Source of the DNA: Gemmatimonadales bacterium
GTDB lineage: Bacteria > Gemmatimonadota > Gemmatimonadetes > Gemmatimonadales > GWC2-71-9
Length of the DNA: 64,000 nucleotides
Reading direction: 5' to 3'
Assembly: GCA_041390145.1 (NCBI GenBank)
Contig: JAWKQM010000008.1
Span: forward strand, 111,236 to 175,235
In this document: one piece after another, positions 24,803 to 32,152 of the stretch
How the letters are laid out: the number at the start of each line of letters is the position of its first letter
How positions within the stretch are numbered: the first letter of the stretch is position 1
Program-made: the position numbers and the translations under genes
Notes under the pieces: generated by a model
The model's database searches: none
Told to the model about the DNA's origin: nothing
What the model saw: only the letters and a program-made list of their open reading frames with translations

Positions 24803-25404
24803 GTGGAACTTCCTCCCTTGCCGGCGGTCAGGCGCTGCAGCGCCCGCCGGACGATGTGTGTCGTATCCTCGGTAACGCCGTCGGTCAGCACCGCGCGGAC
24901 CGCATCCTCGGCGGCGGACATCGAATATCCCAGGCCGACGAGCGCGCTCACCGAGGCCTGGTCGGGGCGGACCGCCGCCGGTCCCGCCGCCGTCGGCAGA
25001 TCCTTGAAGCGGTCGCGCAGTTCCAGGACCAGCCGCTCCGCCTTCTTCTTGCCGATGCCGGACACGCTGCCCAGCGCGGCGAGGTCGTTGCCCAGGATGG
25101 CGCGCACCGCGCGATCGGGGCCGAGAGTCGACAGGAGCGCCAGCGCCAGGCGCGGGCCGAACCCGCTCGCCGTCAGCAGCCGCCGGAACACCAGCCGCTC
25201 GTGCGCCGTGTCGAACCCGACGAGGAGCCAGTTGTCCTCGCGCACCACCAGTTCGGTGTAGAGACGCACCGGGTTGCCGGGGGCGGGGAGTCGGCCAAGC
25301 ACGCCGAGGGGCACCAGCACTTCGTATGAGACACCACCGGCGGTCTCGATGGTGGCCACGTCGAGCTCGACGCTTTCCAGCTGTCCCCGGACGCCGGCGA
25401 TCAC
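24799..25404 (-). CDS. ruvA: Holliday junction DNA-binding protein RuvA
   Basis: A 201-residue RuvA: N-terminal OB-fold (VIAGVRGQLES..., ending TELVVREDNWLLVGF), paired helix-hairpin-helix motifs (LLTASGFGPRLALALLS and LGSVSGIGKKKAERLVLEL) and a flexible C-terminal domain that contacts RuvB. GTG 25404 overlaps the ruvC stop (GTGA). It forms the tetramer that holds the four-way junction. Confidence 0.96.
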   Translation of the reverse strand: MIAGVRGQLESVELDVATIETAGGVSYEVLVPLGVLGRLPAPGNPVRLYTELVVREDNWLLVGFDTAHERLVFRRLLTASGFGPRLALALLSTLGPDRAVRAILGNDLAALGSVSGIGKKKAERLVLELRDRFKDLPTAAGPAAVRPDQASVSALVGLGYSMSAAEDAVRAVLTDGVTEDTTHIVRRALQRLTAGKGGSST

Positions 25405-25910
25405 GCCACCTGCCCGCGGCGGGCGCGCGACAGCGCGCCGCCCGCCAGGATGTGGTGCGTGAGCGCCACCGCGACGCCGTCCGCCGCGTCCGCCGGGCTG
25501 GGCGGCGCCGTGAGCCGGAGGAGCTGCGCCACCATGTATCCGACCTGCGGCTTGGCAGCGCCCCCTCGCCCGACCACCGTCTTCTTGACGAGGGCGGGTG
25601 GATACTCGCCGATCGCCACGCCGGCCTCCTCCGCCGTCAGCAGGATGACCCCGCGGGCGTGGGAGAGCACCACCGTGGTCCGCACATTCTTGCCGTAGAA
25701 GACTTCCTCGATGGCGACGGCGTCGGGGCGGTGTCGCTCGATGAGTTCCATCATGCCGTCGCGAATCGCGCGGAGCCGCACCGGGAGGGGGTCGCGTGCG
25801 GGGGTCCGCACGACGCCGCACTCGATGAGCCGGGCCCTGCTGCCGGGGCCGGAGTCGATGACGCCGTAGCCCGTGACCGCCGTGCCGGGGTCCACGCCGA
25901 GAATGATCAC
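25401..25910 (-). CDS. ruvC: Crossover junction endodeoxyribonuclease RuvC
   Basis: A 169-residue resolvase with RNase H fold. The four acidic residues fit: Asp7 in LGVDPGT, Glu68 in VAIEEVFYGKN, and Asp141/Asp144 in PADAADGVAVALTHH. It cuts Holliday junctions symmetrically after RuvAB migration. The gene lies 10 bp after yebC and leads the ruvC-ruvA-zinc ribbon-ruvB set. Confidence 0.97.
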   Translation of the reverse strand: MIILGVDPGTAVTGYGVIDSGPGSRARLIECGVVRTPARDPLPVRLRAIRDGMMELIERHRPDAVAIEEVFYGKNVRTTVVLSHARGVILLTAEEAGVAIGEYPPALVKKTVVGRGGAAKPQVGYMVAQLLRLTAPPSPADAADGVAVALTHHILAGGALSRARRGQVA

Positions 25911-25920
25911 GGGCGGCCGG

Positions 25921-26667
25921 TCAGCCTGCCGCCTCCGCCAGCTCGGAGTCGATGTCGAAGTTGGAGAAGACCTTCGAGACGTCGTCGAGTTCCTCGAGGG
26001 CCTCGATCAGCTTGAAGAGCGCCTCGACGTCCGGACCCTCGACCTTGACGGTGTTTTTCGGCACCATGGCGAGCTCGGCCTCGTCGATCTTGATCCCCTT
26101 CTCTCGCATGGCGTCCTGCACGGCGTGGATGTCGTTTGGCGCGGTCGAGACGATGAACTGGTCGCCCTCGCGGACCATGTCTTCCGCGCCGGCCTCGAGG
26201 GCGGCCTCCAGCGTACGCTCCTCGCCATGCTGGGTGGCGTCGATGTACAGCTGGCCCTTGCGGTCGAACATCCAGGCCACCGAGTTGGTGGCGCCGAGGT
26301 TGCCGGCGTTCCGGCTCATGGCGTGCCGGATGTCGGCGACGGTCCGGTGGGGATTGTCGGTGGTCCCCTCGATGAAGAGCGCCGCGCCGCCGGGGCCGTA
26401 GCCTTCGTAAGCCACTTCCTCGATGTTGCCGCCCTCGAGCTCGCCGGTGCCCTTCTTGATGGCCCGTTCGATGTTTTCGGCCGGCATGTTGACGGCCTTC
26501 GCGGCGTCGATCGCGGTCCGCAGGCGCGGATTGCCGCCAGGGTCACCCCCGCCGAACTTGGCGGCAATGGTGATTTCGCGGATCACCTTGGTCCAGGACG
26601 ACGCCCGGCGCGAGTCGGTGACCGCCTTTTTCCGCTTGATCTGTTTCCACTTGCTATGGCCTGCCAT
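25921..26667 (-). CDS. YebC/PmpR family protein
   Basis: A 248-residue YebC-family protein (MAGHSKWKQIKRKKAVTD at the N terminus, YEGYGPGG and NLGATNSVAWMF inside). Members were described as transcription regulators, and more recent work ties them to translation of difficult sequences; which applies here is open. Classic yebC-ruvC-ruvA-ruvB order is kept. ATG 26667 is the first gene of the minus-strand run, so its promoter should lie in the 107-bp divergent gap before 26775. Confidence 0.95.
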   Translation of the reverse strand: MAGHSKWKQIKRKKAVTDSRRASSWTKVIREITIAAKFGGGDPGGNPRLRTAIDAAKAVNMPAENIERAIKKGTGELEGGNIEEVAYEGYGPGGAALFIEGTTDNPHRTVADIRHAMSRNAGNLGATNSVAWMFDRKGQLYIDATQHGEERTLEAALEAGAEDMVREGDQFIVSTAPNDIHAVQDAMREKGIKIDEAELAMVPKNTVKVEGPDVEALFKLIEALEELDDVSKVFSNFDIDSELAEAAG

Positions 26668-26774
26668 GGCCCACTCCATCGCGAGAATTCAGACCCCAAG
26701 CATAGCGGCAGGCGCGCGGGGCGGCAACGCGCCCGCTTGACCGCGGGCGGGCCCGCCGCTACTCTCCTTGCCCT

Positions 26775-27197
26775 ATGCGATACCTACACTTAGCGCTGCT
26801 TGTCCTGGCCCTTGGGGCATGCAAGGACGCGCCCCAGAGCCAGGCCACGACCTCTTCGGCGCTGCCGTACCTGCCGATTCCGCCGCAGGCCACGGTCATC
26901 TCGCGCGCCACGTCCCCCAACGCCGTCCAAATCTCCTTCCAGAGCGGCGCCACGCCATCCGAGGTGCTGGACTACTACCGGAAGAGCCTGCCGAGTACCG
27001 GCTGGTCGCTGGAGAGTGACAGCGAGGATGCGGAAGGAGCCTACGCGCTGTACGCGGTCAAGAGCGGGCATCCGATCTGGATCCGGATCAGCCAGACACC
27101 GGGCATGCCCGGATCCGTCATCTCGCTCAACGGGGCGGTGGTGGAGCCACCCGCGACCGCGACTGATACCGCAGCTGGAGCGCCGTCCGGGAGCTGA
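26775..27197 (+). CDS. Putative small lipoprotein
   Basis: A 140-residue secreted protein. The leader MRYLHLALLVLALGAC ends in a lipobox with Cys16 as the lipid-bearing residue. The mature part has a compact alpha/beta segment with SEVLDYYRKSLPSTGW, a pattern seen in small envelope proteins of unknown role, and a Thr/Ala-rich tail. No catalytic motif is visible. A weak promoter-like pair (TTGACC at 26737, TACTCT at 26760, 17-bp spacer) would start transcription only a few bases before ATG 26775, suggesting a nearly leaderless message, but the match is modest. Confidence 0.75.
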   Translation: MRYLHLALLVLALGACKDAPQSQATTSSALPYLPIPPQATVISRATSPNAVQISFQSGATPSEVLDYYRKSLPSTGWSLESDSEDAEGAYALYAVKSGHPIWIRISQTPGMPGSVISLNGAVVEPPATATDTAAGAPSGS

Positions 27198-27203
27198 GTT
27201 TGC

Positions 27204-28355
27204 TCAGGCCGTGCTGGCCGCTTCCCCACGCCCCGGCTCGTCCGGGGCGTTTTCGTGCCCCCCCTCCTCGAGCAGTTCCTCGATCGACGCCTTCATCCGC
27301 GCAGCGGCCTGTCCGTCCAGCTTGTAGAAGAGGTGGTCGCGTTCCCGGTTCTGGGCCGCGCGCATCGCGTCGGTCGGCGCCAGCGCGCGGGTAATTGCGT
27401 CGCCGAGATCGCCGGGGCGCCCCACATGGACGAAGGCATCCTTCAGGAACGCGCGGTTGTCCTCCCCGAGCAGGGGCATGCCGTCGCTGTGCTTCAGGCG
27501 GTCGCTGGGCAGGTCGTAGATGATGCCGGTCTTGCCCAGGGCCAGGAAGTCGAACACCGTGCTCGAGGCCTCGCTCAGGAGGGTGTCGGCCGCGGCCATC
27601 CAGGGCACGATGTTGTACTCCTCCATCGGCACCAGCAGAGCGTGGGGGTACTTGCGCACCCGGCGCTCGAAGATGCGATGCTGCTCGTGCGGCGCGTATT
27701 TCCCCATCCAGCTGTAGTGATGGAGCTTGACCACGAGGTTGCAGCGGCCCTCGGTGGCCTCGAAGATGGCGTCCTTCACATCGTAGAGGCAGGTGGGCTT
27801 GTAGGTCGGGGCAAAGAGGACCGTCGGCTTCGACGGATCGAGCCCCCGGGCCGACAGGAACCCCGCGCGGTCGTCGTACCGCCCCTGGAATATCCCGTCC
27901 AGCTTGGGAAGCCCCACGACACGCACCTCGCTGCGGCCCAACTGGCCCGACTCGAGGATCTTTTCCTCCCGGTACGGCCCCTCCACGTAGATCTGGTACC
28001 GGGTGTCGCGGTGCTGGGCGAGGTTCCGGTAGAGGATGGTCTTGATGCCGGTGCCGTGGTTCAGGAAGCAGAGGAGGGTGCGGCCGTAGGCGGCGGCGTC
28101 GCGGATGGTGTCGCCGGCAATGACCACGTCGAAGCCGCGCTTCTCGGTGGTGAAGCGGTACCCGTCGCGCACCCACTGGTCCACGATCGGGGGGCGGTAC
28201 GGGACGTTGAAGATCCCCCAGCGGCGGATCCGCTCTTCGTCGAGCGCGAAGAAGACATCATAGCGTTCGTCGGAGAGGAACTGCTCGATGACCGGATCGA
28301 ACGCCGCCTTGTGATAGACGAAGCCGATCTTGAACAGCAGGCGGATCCGGGGCAT
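27204..28355 (-). CDS. CDP-glycerol glycerophosphotransferase family protein
   Basis: A 383-residue soluble GT-B-like enzyme of the TagB/TagF family, which moves polyol-phosphate from a CDP-activated donor to a lipid-linked or sugar acceptor. Typical blocks are HGTGIKTIL, TVLFAPTYKPT, VVKLHHYSW and LLSEASSTVFDFLALGK; the His of KLHH and the SEASS loop match the family's active site. In Gram-positives such enzymes make teichoic acid; in diderms they decorate surface polysaccharides. The next gene upstream is a nucleotidyltransferase that could supply the CDP-activated unit. Confidence 0.85.
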   Translation of the reverse strand: MPRIRLLFKIGFVYHKAAFDPVIEQFLSDERYDVFFALDEERIRRWGIFNVPYRPPIVDQWVRDGYRFTTEKRGFDVVIAGDTIRDAAAYGRTLLCFLNHGTGIKTILYRNLAQHRDTRYQIYVEGPYREEKILESGQLGRSEVRVVGLPKLDGIFQGRYDDRAGFLSARGLDPSKPTVLFAPTYKPTCLYDVKDAIFEATEGRCNLVVKLHHYSWMGKYAPHEQHRIFERRVRKYPHALLVPMEEYNIVPWMAAADTLLSEASSTVFDFLALGKTGIIYDLPSDRLKHSDGMPLLGEDNRAFLKDAFVHVGRPGDLGDAITRALAPTDAMRAAQNRERDHLFYKLDGQAAARMKASIEELLEEGGHENAPDEPGRGEAASTA

Positions 28356-28368
28356 GGGGCGCCGCTCC

Positions 28369-29085
28369 TCAGGCGAAGGTGGCGCGCCGGGTCAGGGCGT
28401 GCTGGTAGCTCTCGGGCGTATCGATGTCGAGCCAGGCGGCACCGGCCGGCAGCAGGACCGTACCGAATCCGGGCCCGCGGACCAGCTCACGGACCCCGTC
28501 GGAGATCCCCTCCCGACCCTGGGCCACGGCGGACTCGAGCGCCGAGCGGAATTGCTGGTTCAGCCGGAACACGCCGCAATCGAGGACATCGTAGCTGGTA
28601 AGGTCCTTGCCGATGTCCGCAATCCGGTCGCCCTCGCGCCGTACCTTGGTGGCGTCCGGCAGGTCGAAGCACTCGTCGATGCGGGGGTCCACCAGCAGGA
28701 GATTCATGCCGACGGGGCCATCGCGCACGGCGGCGAGGGCGGCGGGGCTCACCACGTGGTCGGCCATCGAGAGGATGACCGGTTCTTCCGGTGCCAGGTG
28801 GGCCAGCGCCTTCAGCACCGAGAGGCCATTCCCGCGGTGCCACTCCGGGTTGTCGAGGAGGTCCACCGACATCCCGAAACTGGCGTGATCGCCGAGGTGC
28901 TGGCGGATGAGGTCTCCCCGGTAGCCGGTCACGATCAGGAACTCGCGAATCCCGATCTGCGCGAAGTTCCCCAGGATGGCGGACAGGATCGAACCATCGC
29001 CGAAGGGGAGCAGCGTCTTCGGCTCCCGGCCGGTCGTTTCCCAGAGGCGGCTGCTCTGCCCCGCGGCGGTGATGATGGCCTTCAT
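28369..29085 (-). CDS. Sugar/polyol-phosphate nucleotidyltransferase
   Basis: A 238-residue nucleotidyltransferase with GT-A-type Rossmann fold: MKAIITAAGQSSRL and later SMADHVVSP for metal and substrate binding. The GLSVLKALAHL and DCGVFRLN segments resemble inositol-phosphate or choline-phosphate cytidylyltransferases more than glucose-1-phosphate enzymes. With the CDP-glycerol-type transferase 13 bp downstream, it probably makes the CDP-linked donor for it. The exact polyol or amino alcohol is not determined by sequence. Confidence 0.83.
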   Translation of the reverse strand: MKAIITAAGQSSRLWETTGREPKTLLPFGDGSILSAILGNFAQIGIREFLIVTGYRGDLIRQHLGDHASFGMSVDLLDNPEWHRGNGLSVLKALAHLAPEEPVILSMADHVVSPAALAAVRDGPVGMNLLLVDPRIDECFDLPDATKVRREGDRIADIGKDLTSYDVLDCGVFRLNQQFRSALESAVAQGREGISDGVRELVRGPGFGTVLLPAGAAWLDIDTPESYQHALTRRATFA

Positions 29086-29480
29086 GGGACGGAACTTCGC
29101 GCCACCCGGGCTGCGAGCGCAATCGCATCGCCCGCTTCGGCACCGAGGGTGTCGCGTACTGGCGCCACGAGCTGGGTCAGGGCGAGCGCCGCGGCTGGCG
29201 GATCGCCGGCCTGGAGCTGGGCCAGGGCGGCGGTGAGTGCGCGCCGGAGCGGCGCGGGAACGGTCAGGCTCGCCAGACGTCGCTCGAGAGCGCCGGTCCG
29301 GCGCCTTCGGGCGCGGTCGGGCAGGGGAGGGGTGAGGCTGAGGTCGAGCGCCACCCGCACCGTGAGCCAGAGCGCGAAGACGCCGTCGCGTTTCGAGCCG
29401 CGGGAAGTTCTCGAGAGCAGATCGGCGAGCGCCACCGCTGCCGGCTCCCAGGGGCGGGCCAGCGCCGCCTCGTCGCTCAT
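29082..29480 (-). CDS. Hypothetical protein between GT9 and nucleotidyltransferase genes
   Basis: A 132-residue frame starting MSDEAALARPWEPAAV and ending VARSSVP. It is helical, rich in Ala, Leu and Arg, without membrane segments or known motif. Both ends overlap neighbours by ATGA junctions (29477-29480 and 29082-29085), which is the main support for a real gene. Function unknown. A much longer minus-strand frame continues upstream to 32087 but is only the shadow of two other genes. Confidence 0.6.
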   Translation of the reverse strand: MSDEAALARPWEPAAVALADLLSRTSRGSKRDGVFALWLTVRVALDLSLTPPLPDRARRRRTGALERRLASLTVPAPLRRALTAALAQLQAGDPPAAALALTQLVAPVRDTLGAEAGDAIALAARVARSSVP

Positions 29481-30508
29481 CTCTCCTCCAGAGCGCCGAG
29501 CGCGGTGGCTACCACATCGGGGCCGATGTCGCGGAGGCAGGCGTGATGGCCCAGCGGGCAGGAGGGCCCCCCCATCCGGCTGCAGGGTCGGCAGGGGAGA
29601 TCGCGCTGGAGCACGGTGGCGGTGGCCCGGTACGGGAAGAAGCCGAAGGCCTCGACCGTCGGGCCGAAGAGCGCCACGACCGGTGTGCCGACCCCCGTGG
29701 CCATGTGCATCACCCCCGTGTCTCCCGATACGAGGGCCGAGGCCCGGGCGAGGAGGGCGCCGGTGCCCTGAAGTCCGAACTTCCCAGCGGCTGACACCGC
29801 GGCCGGGGTCACTCTGGCAACCTCCTCCGCGGCGGTGACGTCTTCCGGGCCTCCCAGGACGACCATCCGCTTCCCCTCCGCCCCCAGCGCCCGCGCCAGC
29901 GCTTGCCAGTGTTCCACAGGCCACCGTTTTGTCATGTGGGCCGCTCCCGGGGCAAGGGCGACCAACGGTCTCCCCGGCGCCGTATCCATCTGGGCCAGGT
30001 AGGCATCCGCTTCGGCGAACGCCGCGGCGGAGAGCCCGAACTCCGGCGGCCCGCCATCGGGACGGACGTCGAGCCCCGCGGCGGCCTCGAAATACCGTTC
30101 CGGCACCGGTGGGCTCCCGGACGGGTAGAAATTCCGGTGGGTCAGCACCAGCACCCCCCGGGCCACCCGGTGCTTTCGGTACCCGCGCCACCGCCCTGGG
30201 AGGAGCAGGCGCAGCTGGCGGCTCCGCAGGCTCCCGTGCAGGTCGAGGCGATGGGTGTAGTTCCCGGCGCGGAGGCGAGCGGCCAACGCCGGCATCGATT
30301 CCCCGTCGGCGGGGGCCAGGACCGCATCCAGATGGGGGTTGTCGGCGAGCAGCGGGACGAAACGTGCCTTGGTGAGCGCGTCGATCCGGGCGCCGGGGTG
30401 GCGCGCCCGGAGGGCGCGGATCAACGGCGTCGTCAGGAGGATGTCGCCGATGGAACTGAAGCGCACCAGGAGGATGCGCGGCGCGGTGGCGGGACCGGAG
30501 TGAGGCAC
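29477..30508 (-). CDS. Glycosyltransferase family 9 (heptosyltransferase-like)
   Basis: A 343-residue GT9 enzyme. ILLVRFSSIGDILLTTPLIRAL is the family N terminus; the donor-binding half has PGAAHMTKRWPVEHW, VVLGGPED, VSGDTGVMHMA and VALFGPT. GT9 enzymes add heptose (from ADP-heptose) to lipopolysaccharide core on the cytoplasmic face. The C-terminal CRPCSRMGGPSCPLGHHAC cluster is the usual GT9 cysteine-rich tail. It suggests the organism makes LPS-like glycolipid, or that this enzyme works on another polymer with its neighbours. Confidence 0.9.
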   Translation of the reverse strand: MPHSGPATAPRILLVRFSSIGDILLTTPLIRALRARHPGARIDALTKARFVPLLADNPHLDAVLAPADGESMPALAARLRAGNYTHRLDLHGSLRSRQLRLLLPGRWRGYRKHRVARGVLVLTHRNFYPSGSPPVPERYFEAAAGLDVRPDGGPPEFGLSAAAFAEADAYLAQMDTAPGRPLVALAPGAAHMTKRWPVEHWQALARALGAEGKRMVVLGGPEDVTAAEEVARVTPAAVSAAGKFGLQGTGALLARASALVSGDTGVMHMATGVGTPVVALFGPTVEAFGFFPYRATATVLQRDLPCRPCSRMGGPSCPLGHHACLRDIGPDVVATALGALEER

Positions 30509-30584
30509 GGCGGGAATGTAGGCCCCGCCGCCGGAGGCCGCCAGCGCGTTGTGCCCCGCCGCGAGCGGCGATTAGGTTTGGTGC

Positions 30585-32150
30585 ATGCCACGACCGAAGA
30601 GCATCCTGTGGGTAGACGATGAGGTTGAGAGCCTCACGTCGCACATTCTCTTTCTCGAAGAACACGGGTTTACGGTGGACAAGTCGCCCCATGGCGACGA
30701 CGCCCTCGTCATGCTCCAGCGCCAGCCCTACGGCGTGGTCCTCCTCGACGAACAGATGCCGGGTCGCCGCGGGCTCGAGATTTTCCAGGCCATTCGCGCC
30801 GTCGATCAATCGATGCCGGTGGTGATGGTGACCAAGAGCGAGGAGCAGGACACGCTCAAGGACGCCATCGGCGCCGAAATCAGCGACTACCTCATCAAGC
30901 CCGTCAATCCGCGGCAGATCCTTTCGGTGGTCACCCGCCTCCTCGAGGGCGACCGGATCCGCCAGCAGCGACTCTCTCGCGACTTCGCCACCCGCTTCCG
31001 GGAGCTCGACACCCGGCGCGGGGAGGGGATGGCGTGGCGGGAATGGATCGAGCTGATCGTCGAACTTGCCGAGTGGGAGGTCAAGCTCGGCCGGGCCGAC
31101 GAACCGGGGCTGCAGGACGCGCTCCGGACGCTGCAGGACTCCCTGCGCGCCGATTTCGCCAAGTTCCTCGGCAAGCACTACGGCGCCTGGCTCGACGGCT
31201 CGGAGGAGGATCGTCCAGCCCTGTCGGTGGACATCATCGCGGAGTTCGTGCGCCCCACCCTCGACGCGCACGGCAAGGCGCTGCTCGTCGTGGTGGACTG
31301 CCTCCGGCTCGACCAGTGGGCCATGATCCGCCCGCTGGTGGCCACGCGGTTCGACATCGAGACAGCGCACTACTTCTCGATCCTGCCCACGGCCACGCCT
31401 TACGCCCGAAACGCCATCTTCAGCGGACTCTTCCCGAACGAGCTCGCCGCGCGGCACCCGGAGTGGTGGAAGACGGAGGAGGAGGCGGGACTCAACGCGC
31501 ACGAGGCGGAGTTGCTCGAGGAGCACCTTCTCCAGCTCACCGGCCGCGCGGTGCCGGTGCGCTATGAGAAGGTCTTCACAGCCGCCGACGGCGAGGGGCT
31601 CCTTCGCCGCCTGCCGGCGCATCTCTCGCAGGACGGGGTGACGGCGCTGGTCTTCAATTTCATCGACCAGCTCACCCACGGCCGTACCGAGAACTCGACC
31701 CTCTTCGAGGTGGCGCGCGACACCCAGGCGCTCCGCAACCTCACCCGCACCTGGTTCGAGCGTTCCCCGCTGTGGGATGCGCTGCGCGAAGCGGAGCGCC
31801 GCAACGTGCCGGTGCTGCTGACCACCGACCACGGGTCCATTCACTGCCACACACCGGCCACTGTCTTCGCCCGGCGCGACACCACCAGCCACCTTCGGTA
31901 CAAGTTCGGCGAGGATCTCCGCGCCGAGGATGACGACGCCGCGCTGGTGGTCAACGACCTGGAGCGGTTCGGGCTGCCGGCGCGGACGCCGGGCACCCGG
32001 CTCCTGCTCGCCACCGGCGACCGGTTCTTCGTCTACCCGACCAAGCTCCGTGAATACCAGGCGCGGTATCGCGGCGCCTTCCTGCACGGCGGCGTGTCGC
32101 CCGAAGAGGTCGTCCTGCCGATCACGCTGTTGACCCCGCGGCGGTCGTAG
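30585..32150 (+). CDS. PorX-like response regulator with PglZ domain
   Basis: A 521-residue two-domain regulator. The receiver (1-120) has acidic residues 11-12, phospho-acceptor Asp55 and Lys105. A helical linker (~125-200) leads to a PglZ domain of the alkaline phosphatase superfamily: LLVVVDCLRLDQW with Asp238, candidate nucleophile Thr271 in PTATPYARNAIFSGLFP, and LTTDHGSIH for a second metal site. PorX of Porphyromonas has the same layout; it controls type IX secretion genes and its PglZ domain hydrolyses phosphodiesters. No kinase is next to it. It starts a plus-strand set with an ABC exporter and glycosyltransferases, and is divergent from the GT9 gene. Confidence 0.9.
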   Translation: MPRPKSILWVDDEVESLTSHILFLEEHGFTVDKSPHGDDALVMLQRQPYGVVLLDEQMPGRRGLEIFQAIRAVDQSMPVVMVTKSEEQDTLKDAIGAEISDYLIKPVNPRQILSVVTRLLEGDRIRQQRLSRDFATRFRELDTRRGEGMAWREWIELIVELAEWEVKLGRADEPGLQDALRTLQDSLRADFAKFLGKHYGAWLDGSEEDRPALSVDIIAEFVRPTLDAHGKALLVVVDCLRLDQWAMIRPLVATRFDIETAHYFSILPTATPYARNAIFSGLFPNELAARHPEWWKTEEEAGLNAHEAELLEEHLLQLTGRAVPVRYEKVFTAADGEGLLRRLPAHLSQDGVTALVFNFIDQLTHGRTENSTLFEVARDTQALRNLTRTWFERSPLWDALREAERRNVPVLLTTDHGSIHCHTPATVFARRDTTSHLRYKFGEDLRAEDDDAALVVNDLERFGLPARTPGTRLLLATGDRFFVYPTKLREYQARYRGAFLHGGVSPEEVVLPITLLTPRRS

Positions 32151-32152
32151 GC

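Noticed and set aside
26737..26765. Sigma70-type promoter before the small lipoprotein gene
   Set aside because: Only a modest match in the -10 box, and it would leave almost no leader; mentioned with the gene but not listed as a site.
29082..32087. A 1001-codon minus-strand frame
   Set aside because: Only its last 132 codons look like a gene; the rest lies over the GT9 gene in another frame and opposite the PorX-like gene.
30585..32150. Type IX secretion locus, because of the PorX-like gene
   Set aside because: No other type IX component is visible in the window; the regulator alone is not evidence for the system.
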